Shown: in pieces, positions 12,401-24,735 of the stretch
Numbering within the stretch: the stretch's first letter is position 1
Layout: each line of letters starts with the position of its first letter
Assembly (NCBI GenBank): GCA_037042185.1
Contig: JAXQJY010000028.1
Coordinates: forward strand, 992,001 to 1,056,000
DNA: 64,000 nt
DNA from: Sordariomycetes sp. S80-01Y
Lineage: Eukaryota > Ascomycota > Sordariomycetes
Reading direction: 5' to 3'
Notes under the pieces: generated by a model
Database searches by the model: none
The model's input: the letters and a program-made list of their open reading frames with translations, nothing else
Told to the model about the DNA's origin: nothing
Made by a program: the position numbers and the translations under genes

Positions 12401-13053
12401 ATTGTTTTGTAGGACCTTAGCCAGCTGTAGAGCGAAACCAAGCCTCTTGGTCCTGTGGGTGTGGTGGACTCGGGATCGAGTGAGATAAGGTCCGCAGGTG
12501 CCTGATTTGGGTCGGCGGAGTGTTGTATGATAGAAAATCCCCTGCTCCCGTACAAGTCATTCTGGTGAAAGTAAATTAAGTAGGAGAGAGAGAGCGAAGT
12601 ACGAGTGGAGAGAAAAGAAATACTCAAGTGGAAGGGGGGCGTGTAAAAAGTACTACAACTTTTGACCTCCATCAAGTGCAGCCCTGCCGTCTATGCCCTG
12701 ACAGCAGTTTTGGGCCGAGTTGAATACACTGCCCCCTGTTCAGCCGGTTTGCAACGTCAGCACAAGCAAGGTACGGAGTATATATATCAATTTCAGCCAA
12801 GCTGTACCACTGCCAAGACTCTCTGCGGCAGTGTCTGAACGTCTCACAGGCACTCGAAGGAGTCTGCCGGTGCGAATTCGACCTTCACTGTGAGGCGAGA
12901 TAACGGCGCTTTCGCCGTGTGAGTTTTTTTGGAGGAAACCTCGGGCGTTATGTTTAATGTATTTCGTCTCAACCTGTTCTATATCCTGTCTGGCTCCATT
13001 GTCCCTTAGCGACCCATTCAACCATGACCATGTTACCACTCAGCAACGAGGCC
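9480..13053. other. Gene-poor interval downstream of the PKS, 3.6 kb
   Basis: No convincing multi-exon gene was found. Open frames of 150-195 codons exist on the minus strand (9998-10504, 10718-11197, 12088-12675) without recognised domains. A run of TATATATAT occurs at 12779-12787. The interval holds the 5' flank of the APSES gene and the 3' flank of the PKS; the remainder is unexplained. Confidence 0.4.
12088..12675 (-). CDS. Hypothetical small protein (195 codons), weak
   Basis: An uninterrupted frame with an ATG at 12675 and no recognised family. The predicted protein has a hydrophobic N-terminal stretch and a Trp/Tyr-rich C-terminal half (SPQIFWEYATRFLYSLVEGT, then YWLYRTTAFVGVVV), which could be membrane-associated. 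It begins downstream of the PKS stop on the same strand. The length is at the upper end of what random sequence of this composition could give, and codon use is not distinctive to the eye. It may be a real species-specific gene or chance. Confidence 0.2.
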   Translation of the reverse strand: MMEVKSCSTFYTPPFHLSISFLSTRTSLSLSYLIYFHQNDLYGSRGFSIIQHSADPNQAPADLISLDPESTTPTGPRGLVSLYSWLRSYKTITSAPKDRCAGEVSVAHWQTLNPRLPYPADLPGPEANMIVAAWHVPRLYLVERTSPQIFWEYATRFLYSLVEGTYWLYRTTAFVGVVVRERTGLAFAWIAVAPN

Positions 13054-16000
13054 TTACTTCTTCAACACGCTGCTCTTCTGGGTGACCGCCTCGGCAATCC
13101 CCTTGATTACCTTGTCCCCGCTCATCATCTCCCACATGCCCAGCACGGCGCCGAACTCGCGCAGGGTCCAGTTCCTCAGCTCTACGGCCATCAGACTGTC
13201 CACGCCATACGCAGAGAGCGGCCTGTTCGGGTCAACATCGTCCGCCGACATCATCATGGCGCGGCCGAGCTTCTCGGCGAGACCCGCGCTGACGATCTGC
13301 GCGCGGGTGCCGTCATCGGGCGCGGCGCGGAAGAGGGCCCCGTGGTCGACAACAGCGGCTGCGGCCTCAGCTGATGATGACGAGCTCGTGGTGCCCTTGT
13401 TCTTGTGGCTGATGGACTGGGAAAAGGCAGCGAGCAATGGTCTACCCAGTAGCCCCAGTGGCACCTCTTTGCCCTTGGACAGATAGTCAGCTGGCGTAAG
13501 TAAGCCAACAAGTAGTTGCTGCTTCTGCGAGGCCGTCGTGCTGGTAGAGTCGTGCTTTTGCCCGTTGCAAACCATTCCCAGGACCTCCAAAAGCTCCCTT
13601 TCTTCAACCATCTGCATATTACCCCAGTCCCGCAGCTGTCTTTGATACGCCGCCGTCTCAGCAATCAGACCGACATCTGCCATCCAGCCGACGTCCAAAA
13701 CTGTCGTCCCGGGGTAGTACCTTGCCAGCGCGTCCTGGAACGTGCAGCCCGCCGCGTAGTTGGCGCTCGCCATCTGCCCGTTAACGCCCGCCAGCGACGC
13801 GAGGTGGACGAAGAAGTCCAGGCCGGCCTGGCCTTGCCTGGGAAGCTGGCGGTGAAGGTTGAGCGACGCGTCAACCTTGGCTTCTATCGCGCCGGACCAC
13901 TGCTGGAACTTCATGTTGACGAAGACAGCGTTGGTGAGGACCATGGCGCAGTTAATGACTCCCCGGATCTCAGGCATCGTCTGCTTTACATCTTCAAGCA
14001 GACCAGCCAGCTCCTCCTCTTTGGCGACATTACACTTGGGCACAATAACGTTCACTCCTTGCAATCGGAGTGACGATACAAGCTGCGAGGCAGCAGTAGA
14101 AGAGGCACCGCTACGTGAGGGCACGATCAAATGTTTGGCCCCGCGGGACGCCATCCACGCGAGGATCGATCGACCGACACCGCCGAGACCACCCGCAACA
14201 AGATATGATGCGTCCTTGTCAAACCTTCCAGGTTGCTGGCCATCTGGACCAACTACTAGCTGCGGAACCACGTCTTCTGGCCGTGGCGTGATGACAATAC
14301 GCCCTGTGATCTCTGCGTCCTGCAGAGCCCTGAACGCATTCGCAACCCCCGTTGCCGGGAACACTCGCACCGGGCTCGGAGCCACGATGCTTCCCTCTCT
14401 GAGAAGCGCCATCGTTTCTTTCAGCAGCCTCGCCGTCACCTGCGGTCGCAAGTCCAACAAGTCCACAGTCGCGAAGCTCGTGTTCCTTGCCAGGGAGCCA
14501 GCCAAGGACAGATCCGACCAGCCGTCACTCTCCCCAGGCCCGATCCCCACGAACCGTCCGCCGGGTGCAAGCAGCTGCAGGTTCTCGACTTGTGAACCGC
14601 CAGTCAGGGTGCTGAGGATGACATCTACGCCATGACCCTGGGTGGTGTACCTAACACCAGCTGCGAAGGAAGCAGGCGAAAATACGTGACTAGACGCCAC
14701 ACCCAGCGTGCCCTCAAGCAACAGCATGTCCTCCTCCGCGTCTGAGGATGGACTCAGGGTGACAAATACGTCAGCCCCTTTCATCTTAGCAATCTGCACC
14801 GCGACCTGCCCCGTGGCGCTGGCCGCCTCGTGAATGAGGACCGTATCTCCTTCCATTATCCTCGCAATGTCTAGGAGGGCGTGGTAGGCAGTCATCGCGG
14901 GCTCCAGAGCCGCTGTGGCCTCCTCGTAGGAGGTGTTGTTCATCCTGAGCACGCGGCTCTCGTGCGCTCGGGGAAACTTGCGCATACAGCCGCGCGCGAG
15001 CATGACCACGGCGTCTCCCGGCCTGGGCCCCTGAGCATCACAGCCGGGGCCGATTCGGGTGACCACGCCGGCACAGTCAGCACCAAGACCGTCCGAATCG
15101 ACAGGGTTCTCCTGACGGCCTGAGGCGGCCAGCACATCCCGCCGGGTGAGACCCCAGGCGCGAGCCTCGATCTCAATCTCGCCCGGACCAAGCTCAGAGC
15201 TGTCACTCTTCCGTGTTTCTTCCTGTTCGAAGCGGAGCGAACCGAGACTGCCTGGGGTTTCCAGCGCGAGCTTCACGGCGGGGCCATCTTTCCATGCGAG
15301 CTCGTGGACGCTAGGGACGAGCAGAGAATTGAGCGTTGAGTTCCCAGATACGTCTTCCAAAGCGCGGGCTGTGTGGATCAGACCAGAGCGAACGGTATAT
15401 TCCAGATCGGGAGCTTGGGACGTCCCGAATGCCACACTGACGGTTCTCTTGATCCATTCTGCCCACATATCTGTGCTGGAAACGTCCTCGATAGCCAGCG
15501 AGACGATCCGAGCGTGGGGCGTCTCCGACCTGACCGTCCGGAGGAATCCCTGCGCAATGGCGTATTTTGACTGAAGGTCACCGTCGCCGTCTTGAGGCGC
15601 GGTAACCCATACGAGATTGTTTATCTGCTTGATTAGGGTCTGCAGCTGAGAGAACTGGGCCTCGGTGATGCTGGCGAGGATAGGGTTGCCGGCCTCTACA
15701 AGAGAGATGACAATGTCATCACTGCAGACGGAGGAGGAGTGAATGTCATCAAGGGACATAACAATGTCCTGGCCGTTGGAAAGAACAGCGGCAACTTCCC
15801 TCTGGCGGCTCTGCTGCGGATCAACAACAAAAATCCGTCTGGGGCTAACCGTCACTCCCTCCTCTTCTTTGCTCTCTGGGGTGGCGGCGATTGTCTCTTC
15901 CGCGTTGAGGGCTGTGCTCACGATCACGCTGACAATATGCGCCTCCTCATCTTTGGTATCTCTGAGCACGAGATCATTGCCCGAGAAACCATTATCCTTC

Positions 16001-19000
16001 AACACCTGATCCCACGTGTCTTCGCTCCCCAGAGGACTCTTGTTCTTCACGCGCCACTCCTCTTGGCTCAACCACCACCCACTCGCCAGTGTGGCGAAGA
16101 AGCAAGTCGCAATGTCCGTCGGGTCTGTCACCTCAAGGAGCACAAGCTTGCCTCCCGGGCGCAGGGCACGCCGCAGGTTCTGGAGTGTCTTGCTGAGTAG
16201 GCCCGTGGCGTGGACGCAGCTCCCTGCGACGAGCAGGTCGTATGAGTTCTCGGCAAAACCCTGTCCCGTGATGGAGTGCTCCATATCAAGTGTCTTGAAA
16301 GCCATCCGGCCGCCAAACCCTTCGGCATCCCACCTCGCCTTGGCTGACTCGAAGAACACGGGGCTGATGTCGGTGTACATGTATTCAGAGAACGACATAG
16401 ATCCAGTGCGCGCTTCCCTCTGCTTCAGCGCATTGAGGATGTGCACCGTCATGCCTCCTGTCCCGGCGCCGACCTCGAGGATACGCAGAGACGGCGTCTC
16501 GTGAGCCGCGAGCTCCATAAATCTGTCTAGGCGCCCGTCACCGCAGACGGTGTGGAAGAGCGACGCATAGAATGTCTTGGCGTGGTCCGAGTCGAATATA
16601 ACTTGTAAGGGGTCAACCTCGCCGGCGACAATATCCGGTAGGCTGCGTGCAACATGCGGATACAGCGTCCAGGAAGGGAATGCGGCGGCGAAGGAATCCA
16701 GCTCTGACTCGAAGTCAGCGTCCGTAAGGGCCGCGGCGGCATCTCGCTCTGCCGGAGGCAGCGACGCTACATAATGCTCCAGCCAGTCCAGGTGGTGTTG
16801 GAGAGTGCTGTTGAGGTTGACGCGCTGCTCCCGAGGCACGTTTCTGACGTGACGAACTGCGACAATGTTGAGCACTGCCGTGCGCTGCTGGTGCTCAGCC
16901 AGCATAACCGATTCGTCTCGAGGGAAGGTGTCCGCCTGGCATGCTTCGGAGAGCTGTTTGGGAGACAGCAAGCTCAGCTGGGGCCTCCAATCGACCCCAT
17001 ACAGCAGCTTCTTTTTTCCAAGTGGCGCGTCCTCGTCCTTGGATACAGCCGCCGTCTTCAAAGTTCCGACCCTCGCTAGGACGGTTTTATCATCTGCCAG
17101 CGCTGAGACACTTCCCTGCTCTCCTGCTCTCGCTGTGTGAGCCTCTTTCTTCTCAGACGCTGCCAGCCATCGCACGCTGCTGGTCGCCGATGCCTGCCAC
17201 CCGCTCGACGCAAACCATGCGTTCTCCATCCGCACGGGGACGTTTGCTGCGTGTTGTTGCCCAGCGCTGACTCTGAGAACGTGAAACATTGTGTCAAGCA
17301 CGGCTGGGTGCACGAGACTCGCTGTGTGGAACTTCGTGGCGTCGCTGCGTACAGAGGCCATGGCCTGGGCCCCGGCCTTGTCCCACTGAACGTCCTGGCA
17401 GAGACGAAACGAGTCACCGTATCGCAAACCTTGGTCGGCCGCATTGCTGTATAGCACCTGCGCATCTACCGGCAAGACACATGCCTCCATAGCGTCGCGG
17501 TGCTGCGCCCGGACAGCCTCGTCAACTATGGCAACGTCGGTGTCATCCGCGTACTGTGTCTCCACCCTAGCTTGGAAGACTTGGGCCCAGCTATGATTCT
17601 CCTTGGTATATGCAAATATGGCGATGTCGAACCAGGTCGAATGTCGCTGAACGGGGGTCAAGGAGAGCATTGTCTCTACTCTATCGTCCCACGCCTCTGG
17701 CACCACGATGGGACTCAAGAAGCGCGCCTCACTCACGAAGTAAGCGCCTATCGTGCGGTTGTCAGGTACCATTTCTCGCGCCGCCTCGAGGGCCATGATC
17801 AGCATCCCCGCGGCGGGATAGAGTACCGTATCGCCGACCACATGGTGTCCGATCCAGGGACTCGTCTCGACGCTCAAGAAGCTTCGCCATCTCGGCTGCA
17901 AGGGGTTCCAGTCCGATACCCTCTGGCCCAGAAACTCGCCTCTGGTAGGTTTCCGGAGACGGTAATCTCTGCTGATCCGGCTTTCAGCCCAAAACTTATG
18001 GGAGTGGTCGAACGGGTAGGGTGGGCAGTCAACTAAGAAGGGTCTCTGGTTTTCTCCCCCTTGTTGATTGTTGTTGACCGCTGCGAGCGAGATGGGATGA
18101 CCTCGGCTAAAAAGTGTGCCAGCAAGCTCAAGAATCTTTTCTACAGCTGAATGGCCTCGATGTAAGGCGGCCGTGTATTGAGTTTTGATGCCGCTCTCCA
18201 GCGAGTCCTGCACGTAGCGGCGCAGTGCCGGATGCGGTCCTACCTCAACGAAGTCTGTTACGCCCAAGTCTGCCACAAGGCGGATGCCAGAAGCGAACCT
18301 GACGGGCGAGACCATATTGTCGACCCAGTACTGGCTATTTGCCAAGGCAGTTGGGTCAATTTTCTTGCCTGTCACTGTGGACATCATAGGGATGTTGGGC
18401 ATCGACGCCTCGCCAGCAGACAGATCAGTCCCCATCAACGCCAGGTACTCTTCCGCCACGGCGCGCATCGCTGCCGAGTGGTATGCAACCCCCGTCATGA
18501 GCTTGCGGGCGAATATGCCTTCTCGTTGAGCTTGGGCCTCGACCGCGTCGACGCCTGCATCAGGTCCTGAGAGCGTAACGTTCAGCGGACTGTTGATGCA
18601 TGCGATGCTCACGGCATCGTTTGTCCCGCCAGCTTGAGTAAGTGCTTTGGACAGGAAATCAGGCACTTGATCTGGCGCCAGGTTTATAGAGATCATAGAA
18701 CCGCCACGTAGTTTACCGGCCAAAAGGCCGCGGAAGTAGGAGACTTTGGAAGCAGACGTTAAAGAGAGAGCGCCAATGGTGTAACTTTTCGCTGCGTCAG
18801 TATAGGTCCGTAGTTGTCAATCAGTCACAGCTCAGGGGTATGCTGTTTAGCGGAGGACGTACGCGGCGGCAATCTCGCCGGACGAATGTCCAACTACGGT
18901 CTTTGGAACGAGTCCAAAGCTTCTGAGTAACTCAACAAGCCCAAGCTGGATGGCTGTGGACAGTGGCTGGCTGTACTCTGGTTTGTTGATATTTTCTGCT

Positions 19001-21430
19001 TGTCGAAGCTCATCTGCATCTGTGATCAGTCACCCATACTAACTGATGCTCGAGGAGCTGGAAAGTGTTCTGGCTTACCAAACATGGACCAGCTGCAACC
19101 CAACCCTCTATAAACCTCCTCCACCTTCTCAAGTGTGTCCTTAAAGACAGGGTAGAAGCTCGCCAGCTCCAAGCCCATCTCGACATATTGTGCCCCCTGC
19201 CCTGTGAAGACCCAGGCCATACTCGGGTCCGACACAACACGGACAGGCTTGGCGGGGAGTAACTGGGTAGGGGAGAAGGGGGCAGCGACGGCAAAGCTCC
19301 GCCATCTCATGTGGCTGCGGCGAGCCGCAAGCGTATGGCTTAGAGCATCGAGCTTGGTGGCGTTGGACGAAATTTCACTCGCGTGGTACCATTTTAAGTA
19401 CTGCTGGAGGGTGCGGCTGGTGGCTTTTTCATCAAAGGCAGAGAAGACGAGCAGCTTCTGCTTGGGCATGCTGCCAGTGCCGTTCATAGCATGCGTGCCA
19501 TTAGTACCATTGACAGAAGAGCTGCCACCATGGCCGTTGACAACAGGGCCGCTGGTGTTCCCGTTGACGAAAAGGCCATTGCTGTCTTCACGAGTCGGAG
19601 GGATGGCAGCTGTACAATGATGACCCACGAGCCCACGCTCTTGAAGAAAATGTCGCGCATCGTCGAGGACGACATGGGTGTTGGAGCCGCCAAAGCCGAA
19701 TCCGTTCACAGATACGCGCCGCAGACCGGTCGATGGCCATGGAACACACCGGTTAGGGACCTGAAGTCGGTATCAGCCCAGTAAACAGACCAGAATAAAC
19801 AAGTTCATAGAGAAGAGAGCTTCCTACCTCTACCCGCAGGAAATCGGCGTCGATATCCGGGTTGAGCTTCTCGAAGAGAGCGTTGGGTGGGATGATACCT
19901 TTCTCAAGGATCACTGGGAAGCGGTTGAGGAGTTAGCCATTGCAAAACAGGGCAAAAAAAAGGCTGCAACTGACGGATTGCTTTTAGCACACCAGCAAGA
20001 CCGCTGGCGCCTTCGAGATGTCCGAGGTTTGACTTGACAGAGCCACTAGGTCACAACATGCATTAGTTGCGGAACTCGAAAAACTACCTGTTATTGTGGA
20101 AGTGTAAACATACACATAGAGCGGCTCTTTTGCGCTTCTCCCCTCGCGGAATGCATTTCCAATGGCCTTCATCTCAATCGGGTCGCCGACCGGCGTCCCC
20201 GTTCCGTGGGCTTCTACATATCTCGTCTTGTCCAGCGCCAGCCCTGCTCGGCCATAGACGTGTCTTATGAGCTCTTCCTGGGCCACAGGATTCGGCTGGC
20301 TGAGGGCGGGCGTGTGACCGTCCTGGTTGGACGAAACAGCGCGGACAACGGCGCGGATAATGTCGCCGTCTCTGAGCGCCTTGGCCACCGGCTTCAGCAC
20401 GAAGCCGAGCACGCCCTCGCCTCGGCCGAAGCCATTTGCTTTGTGATCGAACGCCTTGCAGGTATTGTCGGGGGAGAGCATCTGCAAGTTGCGAAACATC
20501 TGATACATGCCGGGTTCAAGGATCAAGTTCGCAGCTGTAACGAGGGCCTTTATGTGAATTCGTCAGTATCAAGGGGTTCCGGCGAATTCAAATCCGGGAA
20601 GAATCATGGTATTGACTTACGGCTTCGGCATCCCCACTGCCCAAGACTTTACAGGCCATGTCAAACGCTGATAAACCGCTCGAGCAGGCCGTATCGACAT
20701 GTATGCTTGGGCCGTGCATGCCGAAGAAGTAGCTAACTCGGTTCGGGATAACACTGGCCAAACATCCTGTTGCTGCCGTCCTTTCGACGTTGTCCGGATC
20801 CATCGCCGCCATGCGTATGTAGTCCTCCGTGAAGGTGGCCGACAATACCGCCGTGCGCGAGCCTTTCAGTGACTCGAACGGGATGCCGGCTACGCCATGG
20901 AAGATAATGTAAGTCAAATGCACTACGAAAGAAGCCTATCACCACGCACTAGTTGGGCTATCACTGACCGTTTTCAAACGCCCGGTATGCCACCTCCAAC
21001 GTCCATCGTTGCACCGGATCCATGCTGGCGGCTTCTTTGGCCGTGAGACTGAATAGAGGTGCATCGAAGCTGGCTGGGTCTTGCCGAATAAAATGTCCGC
21101 CATGACTGTGAGACTATTTGCGTTGCATAATTAGTACAGGCTTTGACAAACATTATGCAAGCTGTTGGTTCGCCATTTCTATGCAGGGCTGAACCAGTAC
21201 CGAGGCTTTGGGTCGCTGGAGAAAGCCGCCCTGTGACACACACTCAAACTCACTTTGCCGTTCCGTGGATGCGGGTGCGCATTTGCGTTCATGCGCTCCT
21301 CTGGCCAGCTTGTGGAGAGGTTTCTCGCGCCCTGCAAGACTTCCCAGAAGCTGGCGTCGTCTTCGACATCCTGGGGCAGTCTATGGGCGACTCCCACCAC
21401 GGCTATATCATCCGATATGTGGCCGGGCAT
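13054..21430 (-). CDS. Highly reducing type I polyketide synthase KS-AT-DH-MT-ER-KR-ACP
   Basis: Iterative HR-PKS of about 2583 residues. Nine exons: 21430-21254, 21113-20969, 20889-20621, 20547-20114, 20045-19975, 19913-19828, 19760-19079, 19019-18863 and 18784-13054; phases agree throughout. KS carries Cys176 ([12 protein letters not shown]), His311 ([12 protein letters not shown]) and His351 (SNLGH). AT has Ser667 in [13 protein letters not shown] has a His near 988 ([18 protein letters not shown]) and an Asp near 1170 ([10 protein letters not shown]). The methyltransferase SAM motif is LEVGAGTGG (about 1446). ER has a divergent nucleotide loop, [14 protein letters not shown] (about 2000). 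KR has GGLGGVGRS (about 2209) and Tyr near 2350 (SANYAAG). ACP has the phosphopantetheine Ser near 2538 ([13 protein letters not shown]). There is no TE, reductase or condensation domain after the ACP, so release must occur in trans. An in-frame ATG at 21457 would add nine residues. All catalytic domains look intact; the product is unknown. Confidence 0.95.
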
Positions 21431-21599
21431 TTTTCTTATTTTTATGGGGGGATGCAACGTGCTGTTGGTTCGAGGTGAAGCAGGGGTGTCAAGGTGATGA
21501 GTTATCTTATGCCGAATGTAACGAAGAGATCTCAGATGGTCAGACAGAAACAGTCAATGACAGACTCAAAGAGAAAAGAGAAGAGAATCAGCGGAGCCA

Positions 21600-21610
21600 G
21601 ATATATATCC
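21600..21610 (-). promoter_or_regulatory. TATA-like element upstream of the PKS
   Basis: GATATATATCC lies about 170 bp before the preferred PKS start codon, in otherwise mixed-composition DNA. Spacing fits a fungal core promoter with a leader of roughly 100-140 nt. This is a pattern match only. Confidence 0.4.
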
Positions 21611-21827
21611 ATCTGTGCTGCGTCACAGGAGTTTCAGAAACACGTCTGCTCTGGCTAAACCGCGCTGGAGGGGCCTCGAGCGTAGTCCTGAATGCCCACA
21701 TACATAGTGGTGCGGCCTTCCAAAATCGCGACTGCAGTTTGCAAGACCGATACGCATGCATGTGGATGCTTGGAAGACCGGGGGCTTGAGATCTTGAGGG
21801 GCTAGGGGTGAATCGAGTGGTTTGGCT

Positions 21828-21845
21828 CGGTCAACCGTCGGACCG
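21828..21845. promoter_or_regulatory. Candidate Zn2Cys6 binding element upstream of the PKS
   Basis: Two overlapping CGG...CCG arrangements occur within 18 bp: CGGTCAACCG (21828-21837) and CGGACCG (21839-21845). The nested 9-mer CCGTCGGAC (21835-21843) recurs at 22408-22416 and at 25807-25815 in the acyltransferase 5' flank. CGG triplets in inverted or everted order are typical targets of fungal binuclear zinc-cluster regulators. Function is inferred. Confidence 0.35.
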
Positions 21846-23299
21846 CAGACATGTCCGTTGTACTAGCGCAGCAACATATGTGCACGGAGCAACTTGTATA
21901 TGTTGAACGGGGATTTCTGAGTCAGGAGGCTCCTCAGTAATGATCAGTCGACTGTCAGGTAGACTAGCATCAAATTGCCTTGCTAGATTGTGTTTATCGA
22001 AGCGATGGGACTCGTGATGAAGCAGGTCAAGAAGCATAGCGTACGACGAGACTCGTCGTGCTTCGGTACTTTACAGCACGAGACCCACCATTCATACAGG
22101 TTGTTTGATGACGAAGAAGAACTTTACCCAAGGCACCCGATGAGTTTTGGATGGGACCTATCCGTTGCTTCGCGCGGCGCAGCGCATCAGGGAATGATTC
22201 CGAGGCCTGCGAGGCAAGCGAGGTTGCAAGGTAAGATGCCTGTCAGTAGCTTCGGACTAGGTTCTGTTTCATGATTGACTTGGCCTTACAGGGTTTGGGG
22301 CCGTATCCATGGGTGTACCCTGCAAAGACACGTCTGGTGAGTAACTTGTCGATCATATTGGATGCCTGGTGTTCTACCCCCTGCTCAGTGGGTGGGATCA
22401 TGCAGCCCCGTCGGACGATTTTTCTCGTTAATGACGGCCTTGACCTTCTTCCGGGCCTCCACTTGGGGGTTTCTTGAAGTCAAGAGCCAACCATCGAAGA
22501 CCAGGACAAAGTTGTCGTAACAGCAGACCAGCCCTTCTATACTAAGAGCCCATACCGGGATCCCGCCGTCAATCTTTGAAATTTCAACGAAATAATTCGT
22601 ACAGCACTTAATTATACAACGCATAACCTGATATACCTCCCCTAGCACGCTATCATGTTGTGTCAAGGGTCGCCAGATCGCACTAGTACAAGGGAGAGGA
22701 TTGGACGTGACTTCCGACACCTGCAGTGCCGGCCAAGCGGCGCACCTCCGGGTGCTTCTTGGTGAGTGGGGAGCATATAGGGGGCGAACGAAGCCGTTGT
22801 CTTCTTACGGTAACTTTTACGTGGTTATAGCTGCACCCAGCAGCGGACTTCAACCTCAAGACCAAAGGCCCCAGCCAGATCATGTGGTCTACAGAGTGAG
22901 CTCTCAGTTTATGGTTCGGTTCGCAGCGATCAGAGCCAAAACGACCTGTCAATCTTGCCCATCGCGGAACAAGTGCAAAATGCCGTGCAAGGCAGTCTGA
23001 AACGCGCAACAGGGCATCGTGCAGATATACCTTAGCTTCGACCGGTAGCTTCGGACTTCGCAGACTTTTGACACCCTACATGTTCGAGCGACCATCTGAT
23101 CGCGTGCGACCGAATGAACCGTCCGGGGAAGGGAAGAGTTGAAGTGTGCATGTGTTATTGAAGATGTACAAATAATGCAAATTAGACAATCATGCGCAGG
23201 CTATTTGTAGTACAGTTATGTACGCTTTTCCGGTGCCGCGTTCCTGGGCAGCCCCCTGGTTGTAGGATTCAACCCGGGATTTGCAAGCCCAGCGAGGGA

Positions 23300-24735
23300 C
23301 TATTGGTACCAGCCATTCTGCCCTCTCTTCGCAATGGGCTTTCCGACTGCCGGCATATCGGTTTCGCTGCCATTTTGGGAGTGTCCATCCGATTGGATCC
23401 GGATTTGGGTTGTTCGCATGATTTTCCCCTTGCTGTCTTCCGGACGCCTCAGCCGCTCCATGCTCTCCGTTTCCAAGCCCCCCATGGCAACTCCGTCCTC
23501 CTCGTCCAGCTTGTGATACGCATCGGCCATTGTGCCTGATCTCGAGTGGTTGGACACCCCTGTGTCCAAGTTGCTGCCGTATCCGTACTTGCCGTACTTT
23601 GAGTTTCCAGGGCCACTGGCACCGACCGTCGTGACTCGCATGCCGAAGCGCTGCTTGAACCGACGAATGATGCCCTTGTCCTTGAGAATCTTAGGCAGAC
23701 ACGGCATGCAGACGATGAAGAAACCGCAGGTAGTCTCTGCCAGGACCCAGAAGACAACAGGGGCGAGCTGGTACATTTGATCCAGATCATAGCCATATGT
23801 GACAGTGACACTAAGACGGAAAGCTGCCGAAATACAGGCCCTAAAGTAGAGGTTAGCCAGACGAACAGCATTGTATACAGAGGAAGTTGGGGGAACGTAC
23901 AAAATACCCAGGCCAAAAACGACACTCACACCCAACTTCTTCTGCCAGCTAAGGTTCAGGGTCCAGATGGTCTTTTGCGGGAGGACCAGCATGACCACGT
24001 CGCTGAAAAGCTGAACAGCACCGCTCGTGAGCTGCACCGGCACCAGGTTGTAGCACAAATCGCGCGGCATGTAGACCTTCCAAATTGCCTCGTGCGGTGT
24101 GCACTGCACGTTGAGAAGAATAACGCAGACGACACCCCAGACGCACTGCAGCACGATGATCGAGACGCATCCCCACCAGAAGGGCGACTTGAGGCGGTTG
24201 CCCTGCGGTGCTAGGATGCGCAGCCACTCGAGGAGGATGGCAGTCTTTAGGAGAGGAAGCACGGTTTGGTAGAAGGACCCGATGAGGAGGACAGTCTGGG
24301 AAGAGGTTAGCCTTCACAATTCTATACGATCAATCTGACGAGACGTACGAAACTGGTCGGGATGAGCTGTCCCAGCTTCAGATTCCACTGATGGACAAAG
24401 TACCCAGGTGTATCAATCAGGGCATAGCAGCAGTATGCCTGTCCGACGTAGACACCGTATGCACACAGAATCAGGACTATAGAGATCAGCATCAGGCTCG
24501 CAGTCAAGGACGGGGTAAACTCACCCTCTTCGATCTGTACCTTGCGGAGGAGATAGACTCTCGCGTAAGCCCGCAGCAGCACGCAGAGCGTTCCGATCAC
24601 CAATGTCACTGTGATGATGCCGAGAGCGAGCGCGTTTTCGTTGGGCGGGTTCTCAAAGTTCGCCTCCTGGCCTTCGGGCGGCTCCATGGCCGGCATGTCT
24701 AGCATGGCCGCCAGCTCGGCTTCGGTAAGAGACAT
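23300..24735 (-). CDS. Rhodopsin-like integral membrane protein (Pth11/SAT4-related fold)
   Basis: Predicted seven-helix fungal membrane protein, 440 residues, exons 24735-24349, 24295-23901 and 23840-23300. Splicing joins IPTSF to TVLLIGSFYQTVLPLLK and GLGIL to ACISAAFRLS, restoring the fungal rhodopsin-domain pattern (YNLVPVQLTSGAVQLFSDV, then VMLVLPQKTIWTLNL). The first helix is at about residues 38-60 after an acidic N-terminus. The cytosolic tail (from about 320) is hydrophilic, Gly/Ser-rich and charged, as in putative receptors. It lacks an obvious CFEM domain, so it is not a classic Pth11. Related proteins are frequent in secondary-metabolite clusters without known roles. It sits between the PKS and acyltransferase genes and faces the latter across a 1.37-kb divergent intergenic region. 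Confidence 0.85.

Larger units (their letters stand above)
21458..23299. other. PKS upstream region, 1.8 kb without a gene
   Basis: This is the promoter-side flank of the PKS and also the 3' flank of the membrane-protein gene, since both are transcribed leftward. It contains the TATA-like and CGG-type elements listed separately, including a second CCGTCGGAC at 22408-22416 about 980 bp before the PKS start. No open frame here shows recognisable similarity. Confidence 0.5.

Noticed and set aside
23210-23290. GGATTCAACCC-like T-arm near the end of the membrane-protein gene
   Set aside because: No matching acceptor, D or anticodon stems could be folded around it.
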